Source of the DNA: Megalonaias nervosa
Taxonomy: Eukaryota; Mollusca; Bivalvia; Unionida; Unionidae
Direction: 5' to 3'
Length of the DNA stretch: 64,000 bases
Assembly (NCBI GenBank): GCA_016617855.1
Contig: JAECUM010001819.1
Coordinates: 106,431 to 170,430 of the forward strand
In this document: in pieces, positions 1 to 64,000 of the stretch
Layout of the letters: the number at the start of each line of letters is the position of its first letter
How positions within the stretch are numbered: position 1 is the stretch's first letter
Translations under genes and position numbers: made by a program
Notes under the pieces: generated by a model
Database searches by the model: none
Seen by the model: the letters and a program-made list of their open reading frames with translations, nothing else
What the model was told of the DNA's origin: nothing

Positions 1-97
1 ATTCCAAAAATTGGCTTTTTCTTCATCATCTCTGGAATTCTTTTGCAGGTGAGGAATGTTAAATAGGTATCTTTGTCAAGTAAAGTTTGACCAATTG

Positions 98-99
<2 letters not shown>

Positions 100-162
<63 letters not shown>

Positions 163-177
163 CACACACACACACAC
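100..177. repeat. (TA)n followed by (CA)n microsatellite
   Basis: About 29 TA units run into about 9 CA units. It directly adjoins the short TIR-like repeat at 178-295. Confidence 0.97.
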
Positions 178-295
178 CGTATTTGCCGGCCTGTAAGTCA
201 ACATGGAGTATAAGTAGAATTCATTAATTTTGTACATTTTCCATCCTTCGTCTATATATAAGTTGATTCGGAGTATAAAACGAGGCCAGGTCAAT
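178..295. repeat. short palindromic repeat fragment next to the microsatellite
   Basis: The segment begins CGTATTTGCCGGCCTGTAAG and includes TATATAAGTTGATTCGGAG. The same two blocks recur, in the opposite relative arrangement, at 2883-3004. Both copies touch a TA microsatellite. It looks like a decayed MITE. The family is not identified. Confidence 0.5.
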
Positions 296-1005
296 AACTT
301 GGCTTTGTTTTTTTACACTAGTAACTTCCAGTTTCATGAATATTTAATGGTATAACTGTATGATATTCCATATTACCGGCAATCATGAAATTGCTTCACT
401 GATGCTAACATGCTTGTTCCAGTTTTGATTTGGAGAGAGAGAGAGTGAGTGAGTGAGTTCATGACAATTATAATCCATATAGTACAGTTACTTGACTTGT
501 GATTTTACTCCAGCACAAGGCACTGCTATATTCCGCTATCAATTGACACGGCTGAATAAACAGTCCATGCTTGTTTTAATTATGATATCCACTGCAACAA
601 GAGCCACATGTCTGTGCATGCTATGTACATGTTAATTAAAGGTCTAAAGCTTTAACCTGATTATTCCAGTTGAAACCAGTCTTGAGTGCAAGATTCAACA
701 GGTGAGATAAACTCAGTGAGGCAAACAATAGGGAAATGAAGCTATCAATAGGGAAATCAGAAATGTGAAGAAAATTAAGAGACAGAAAACAGAAAAGTTA
801 CAAACGAAAAATAAATAAACAATACTTTTTATTATACTTTAACATTCTATGAAATGCTGTATCAAATTTACACAAATGAACAGTTTTATAATATTATTTA
901 ACATGTCAATTGTAATTGAAAGCACATCAATGTTGTGATTCATTTTATTACTTGTAGTAGAACTGTTCCGCAATCTGATTAAGAAAATAATGATTAAGAG
1001 TTCAC

Positions 1006-1768
1006 TTAATCATGTCCAATAGCTGAAAATCCCTCGAAGTCTTCGTCTTCCGTATCGGAATGAAAAATGGCAGCTATCTCAGGGCTCAGATCATTGGAAA
1101 TCTTCTCATTATCGGCTGTCACCATCTCATCATCCTCACCTGGCTTCTCTATCCTGCTGACAATTTCTGCTTTAGCAGAGCCATTCACAATAGCCGATTC
1201 AGGAACCCTGTCCCATGCAACCTTAACCCAGTGTGCAACTTGGGAATACGTCCTGTGTTTGTGAAGCTGTGCTCACCTGCCGTCATCCAATGTTCCCACA
1301 ACTTCCAAAAGCTCAGTTTTAAAACAGCGATTAACGGAAATGTCTAATGGTTGCAATAACTTTGTCACACCACCTGGGATGATGCCTAATGATGTCTTCT
1401 TGGTTTCAGTCTTCACCTTTGACTTGGCACTGATGTGTGCACGCATAGAATCCATAATGAGGAGAGACTTCTTAGTGAGGAAAATCCACCAACTCGATGT
1501 GCGAAACATCTGTCTAACCACTTCCCCATCATGTTATTGTCCAACCATCCTTTTGGATTTACTTCAATCATTATTCCACTGGGGAATTTCTCCTTTGGCA
1601 TTGTTTTTCTTTTAAAAATCAATTTGCTTTATGCCAATCCCAGACAAATTTTTCACTTACACCATATTTCCTATGAGCAGCCATATTCCCACCTTTCTTT
1701 TCCACAAGTTTTACAACTTTCAGCTTGAAAGCCGCTGTGTAAGACTTGCGTGATTTGATGGGAGGCAT
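1006..1768 (-). pseudogene. broken Tigger/pogo-type transposase fragment
   Basis: Reading the minus strand from 1768, the translation starts with a pogo/CENP-B-type helix-turn-helix region (SYTAAFKLKVVKLVEKKGG and YGVSEKFVWDWHKA) and then meets a stop. It resumes in another frame at FKRKTMPKEKFPSG and KGWLDN, and after a further frameshift gives the DDE-domain block LLIMDSMRAH and IPGGVTKLLQPLDISVN. An acidic C-terminal tail ends near 1006. Compared with a full transposase of roughly 450-500 residues, most of the region between the DNA-binding and catalytic domains is deleted. It cannot encode an active protein. It sits antisense in an ECM29 intron. Confidence 0.85.
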
Positions 1769-2882
1769 TGTGAGATAAGTTGTATGATTTGTACGGGGAT
1801 ATTTATATGAATGATTATGAAAGATTGATCAAAACATGCCTAACTCATTAAAATGTGCCAGTACTATAGCAATGAAAACAATGCCTACTGCTAAATTCAT
1901 TATTTACATCCAGAGAAGGGAGTGGGCATCATTTTCTGTGGTTCTTAATCCACTTGATATTAAAAACGGGTAGCGTAATTGATGCAGATTAATGATAAAG
2001 AACAATGGAGTACTGGCAATACAGTAACTAGTATCGGTAGCCAAAGCCAATATCAGGGTTTAAACAATTGCGGCAGCTGGCTTTGATTGTTGTTGGAAAC
2101 CAAAGACCAGTTTATCAGCTACCGGTATAATCAAAGAGAGACACCAAAACGACAGCTGGTTAAGAATGAATATAGGTGATGTGTTGACATTACAATTTGC
2201 TTTAAACTGAAATGCAAAACTAACAACAGATCATTGATGATCTGTGAGTAGTCAATCTATATATCTGATTTTAGTTTAGTTTAAACAATTTTTATTGGAG
2301 AAACTTTGTCAATTACAATTATAAACATATGATTTGGGGTATTCAGTAGAAAGCATAATCTATGGTATTTTATAAATAATCATAGAACGCTCGAGTTAAT
2401 ATGGATTACATCCCTTTGTAGGATCAATTATATCAGTGAAAAAGCTATACTGGTATTCGCTTGCATGTGTCCAACAGTATACTGGAAAATCAAATATCAA
2501 TGGACCAGTTGCTAAAATATGATCAGGAAGAATGAGGCATAATTAAAAAGGATAAATAAAACAAAATTATTCACATCTTTTTCTAGGAACAAACAATATG
2601 CTTTGAATTAGTACAGTACTCTATAGAGTGTAGACTGTTAAGTGTGCTATGCAACCTGGTGAATTTTTTCACCGGTGATTGTTTTCTTTTATTTCATGTT
2701 GGAGAAATAAGAAAATGCACGCAGAATGCAGACTAAATAATGACAAAACTTATAAATATAAACGCAGTCATATTAGTTTATAACAATTTATTGACATAGT
2801 AATTGAACAAGAATTGGTACTTCTATGTAACCTGTTTTCGATTATACCGATTATAGAGCAATTTTAATAGCATGCTGGGTAT

Positions 2883-3004
2883 CGTAATCCATATATAAGT
2901 CTATGCAGTTTCAATGACATAATCCATATATAAGTCGATTCGGAGAATAAGCCAAAGACCTGATTTTCAAGTAAAAAGTATCGACTTATAGGCTGGAAAA
3001 TACG
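2883..3004. repeat. second copy of the short palindromic repeat
   Basis: It contains TATATAAGTCGATTCGGAG and ends with ATAGGCTGGAAAATACG, the reverse complement of the block opening the copy at 178. The ends read as imperfect inverted repeats around CGACTTATA. A TA microsatellite (3005-3026) follows at once. Confidence 0.5.
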
Positions 3005-3459
3005 ATATATATATATATATATATATTTCAGCTGACTCCCACCCATGGCAGTCACAAAACTCAGTAATTCTCTACATCACCACATGTTTGAAATGTAACT
3101 CAAACTCATTATGTTGAATTAGAGACCATACTTGACTCATTTTGTATCTTAAATGTACATAAACAGAGGAACTGATAGTAAAAAAATGAAAATAAATGGG
3201 AAAATTTACCATTATTCAATGTAAATTCATTGAAGATCGACATTTGTGAATTTTAGTTCAAATTTTATGTTTAATGACACTCCAAATGAAATTTACTACT
3301 GTGTTAGGTTTTAGTTTTGATTTTGGTGCTATATGATGTTTATTTGTTTGCTGATAATTTTTTAAAACGTAATTTTTTACTTTCAGGCACATACAAATTC
3401 TAGTCGTTTGCTCAGTAGAATAGATGAAACTGATTTTTCTATTCCAATATATATTGCAG

Positions 3460-62127
<58,668 letters not shown>

Positions 62128-62155
62128 GTAAGTAGATTTAAGTAGACTGTAGAGC

Positions 62156-62337
62156 ACTGGTTCCCAATCCCCAGGTCGTGACCCAGATCAGGGTCGAGAG
62201 GACATTCTGGATGGTTGTAGAGGGTTGCCAGAATTTTTTTATGGTGGCAACACTTATCAGAATGTGGAAATGGGGACATTTAAATTCAGAAAAACTATTT
62301 TTTAGGGTTGTGGCCACAAAAGGTTTGAAACCACAGG
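62156..62337. mobile_element. hAT-type MITE with 8-bp target duplication
   Basis: The left end ACTGGTTCCCAATCCCC and the right end GGTTTGAAACCACAGG are imperfect inverted repeats of the hAT kind. TGTAGAGC flanks both sides (62148-62155 and 62338-62345). The 182-bp element lies 28 bases after E22. Confidence 0.8.
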
Positions 62338-62439
62338 TGTAGAGCTTACACTACCTTCCTGATATTCAGAGTTATGCATGAGTTTCATTAATAATGTTAA
62401 TAATATTAGGCATATACAGGTTCATTATGCCATTGAAAA

Positions 62440-62623
62440 ACTGTATATACTCACTAAGAAGCTAAGTACAACTGCAAATTGCACAGACCTAGATCTGCTG
62501 TCACGTAATGTGCTTGCAGATCTTAGTCTCTGCATTTTGTCATGGCTAATCAGTAGAACAAACAAGTTACATAGACCATGATCTGCCTGCACATTATGCA
62601 ATGGCAGATCAGGATATACATAG
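62440..62623. mobile_element. cloverleaf-like palindromic MITE, copy H
   Basis: The left arm CTGTATATACTCAC, the first hairpin (CACAGACCTAGATCTGCTG with GCAGATCTTAGTCTCTGC) and the second hairpin (ATAGACCATGATCTGCC with GGCAGATCAGGATATA) are visible. The right outer arm is lost. The orientation is as in copy E. Confidence 0.75.
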
Positions 62624-62639
62624 GGAAAAGTCAGATTTT

Positions 62640-63984
62640 GGATGATGGATGATTAATTCAACATGTAAATGGCTAGGGGTTTACAGTGTGAAGAAAAGAA
62701 AAAAGAAAAATTAATAAAGGCAGTAAAAAAAAGTTTTGCCCTGTACAGATATTTCTTGTTCACTGTCATGTCCATATCAAACTTTAGCAACAGTGTGACC
62801 ACAAAGACCATCCCTATTATAGGAATGGTCCAAGAAAAGATTGCTGTTCAGTTTTGGTGTTAAAATGGGTTTCATTCTAGATATAGTTACACTTCATGGT
62901 TTCACACCAATATGGATCCCTTAAATTTTGTTCATTATTTTAAAACCTCAATGCCACCATTACATGCAAAAAGTTGTATATGCCAAATCATTTGAATAAT
63001 ACAAATCTTGAATGATATTGGTCCTAAGTATCTTCGGGTTCCATTTAACATTAAAACAAGATAATATCAGTGTTTCGTCATATTATGAGCCATGAAATTT
63101 CTCATTCAAACTGACAAACCCTGCCAACATCCATGGGTCAACCAATTTCAGTCAAAAGCTGGAACACAAGATTTGATAACAACACTTGTAAACATAAGAA
63201 GCCAACACCTTACTATGTTGGATTGTCGTCAGCCCAGTTTCATCCTTCAAAGTATTCCAGCACACCAGCTGATCACTAATTTTCACCCGAGTTTGATTTT
63301 TATTTAATGTACACTTTTTCTTCTCTGATCCACTTAATAAAGCAGCCTTTCCTCTTAATTCCCTCTTGAATCAATTTGTGTGCCATGTGGAGATGTTGTT
63401 ATTAGATTAGTAACTAACAGAATTTGTCGACTGTGTCACATCACTACTTTTGGAGCACTCACGAAAAAGGATGGAATTGTGAGTTACTTCACTGACTGTA
63501 TTAAGGGTTGGCACCCCTTAAATTTAAACTGAATATTTGAATGTCGTTTAAACCTAACATCTTGATTATTTAAAAAAAATGGTTTATGTCAGATAGCTCT
63601 TTTAACAAGTCATTTCCTTCCTTCCAAACTTTAATTAGATTGGAAGAATGATACAATTTATGATAAACGGCAGTATTGGGGCTTTAATGCATGTTTAAAT
63701 AATAAAATCACAACAGGGTGTATTTTTCCCTATTCTTAGGCTGATTTAGTTGTGGACCAACTTCAGGAGCAGACAGAATCCAGTTTACAGAAATGTCTGT
63801 ACTTGCATTTGTATGGGCAATTACTCATAACAGTAATTAGTGGATCTCAGGAAGAAAATGTGTGATGCAGCAAAACTATCTTCATTGAGACCCACCTCGA
63901 TCTTGAACCTGTATAACTCTTGTAAGAAATCTTGCCATAAGATCTCATCCATCCATCCATCCATTTATCAGTCTGTTACCAATT
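62640..63984. other. no recognisable feature
   Basis: This is intron sequence after MITE copy H. I see no exon fitting the overhang of E22 and no clear transposon. An apparent exon at 63741 (after TTCTTAG) would meet TGA at its first full codon in the required phase, so it is not used. Confidence 0.6.
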
Positions 63985-63998
63985 TCATTTCCACACAG

Positions 63999-64000
63999 TA
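63999..64000 (+). other. ECPAS: possible start of the next ECM29 exon, cut by the window end
   Basis: A pyrimidine-rich tract ending in TTTCCACACAG lies at 63985-63998, and only two bases follow. E22 leaves a one-base overhang (G), so the next codon would be GTA (Val). This fits an acceptor, but no coding sequence is visible to confirm it. Confidence 0.3.

Noticed and set aside
1..48. Possible ECM29 exon end at the window start (CAG|GTGAGG)
   Set aside because: The donor consensus is good, but none of the three frames resembles the family sequence before E1, and TTCTTTTGCAG also reads as an acceptor. Without upstream sequence it cannot be decided.
76..294. 72-codon minus-strand ORF rich in Tyr-Ile
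   Set aside because: It is translation of a TA/CA microsatellite.
670..701. A 32-base candidate exon with good splice sites (TATTCCAG and CAG|GTGAGA) and a phase that fits E1
   Set aside because: Its 10-residue translation does not match the conserved TGKR stretch expected just before E1, so phase and splice sites alone are not enough.
63741..63865. Open stretch after TTCTTAG, encoding ADLVVDQLQEQTESSLQ and more
   Set aside because: In the phase left by E22 the first complete codon would be TGA, and the open frame does not match the ECM29 C terminus.

Overview
The window is a stretch of an intron-rich, AT-rich animal genome, and it is almost entirely one protein-coding gene on the + strand. 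Twenty-two short coding exons (3460 to 62127, 2,252 coding bases, about 750 residues) share one continuous reading frame. Their joined translation aligns nearly without gaps to the C-terminal part of ECM29, the proteasome adaptor and scaffold protein (human ECPAS/KIAA0368). Every intron is GT-AG except the one after exon 16, which starts with GC. The 5' half of the gene and the last roughly 70 codons lie outside the window. A good acceptor sits at the very last bases. Exon numbers here (E1 to E22) count only within this window.

The taxon cannot be fixed from sequence alone. The divergence of ECM29 from vertebrates, the L2/CR1-like and L1/Tx1-like LINE remains, the tRNA-derived SINEs, the many Tigger/pogo- and hAT-like non-autonomous elements and the low GC suit a marine invertebrate, and I would guess a mollusc. 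No second host gene was found. The other open reading frames are short and are mostly chance, microsatellite or transposon remnants.

Layout. 1-3459: intron with a TA/CA microsatellite, two pieces of a short palindromic repeat and a broken Tigger/pogo transposase on the minus strand. 3460-21992: E1 to E11, with short introns holding minisatellites, SINE-like pieces and a hAT-type MITE with a perfect 8-bp target duplication. 21993-30522: an 8.5 kb intron with an L2/CR1-like LINE fragment, a 1.5 kb terminal-inverted-repeat element, a SINE and three copies of a cloverleaf-like palindromic MITE. 30523-40566: E12 to E14 and two long introns, with a 1.2 kb TIR element in a TA microsatellite and two TIR elements nested in one minisatellite unit. 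40567-56663: E14 to E21, with more MITE copies, an L1-type LINE tail, the GC-AG intron and a tandem duplication of the 3' end of E20. 56664-64000: E22 and mobile-element-rich introns.

The most unusual items are (1) a family of about 200-bp elements, eight copies here, whose inverted repeats would fold into an outer stem carrying two long hairpins and a short third one; (2) five decayed copies of the 3' end of E20, three of them still carrying a GT donor; (3) two independent TA-target insertions five bases apart in the first unit of a 44-bp minisatellite; (4) an unclassified element with matching ends and an apparent 6-bp target duplication inside the only GC-AG intron.
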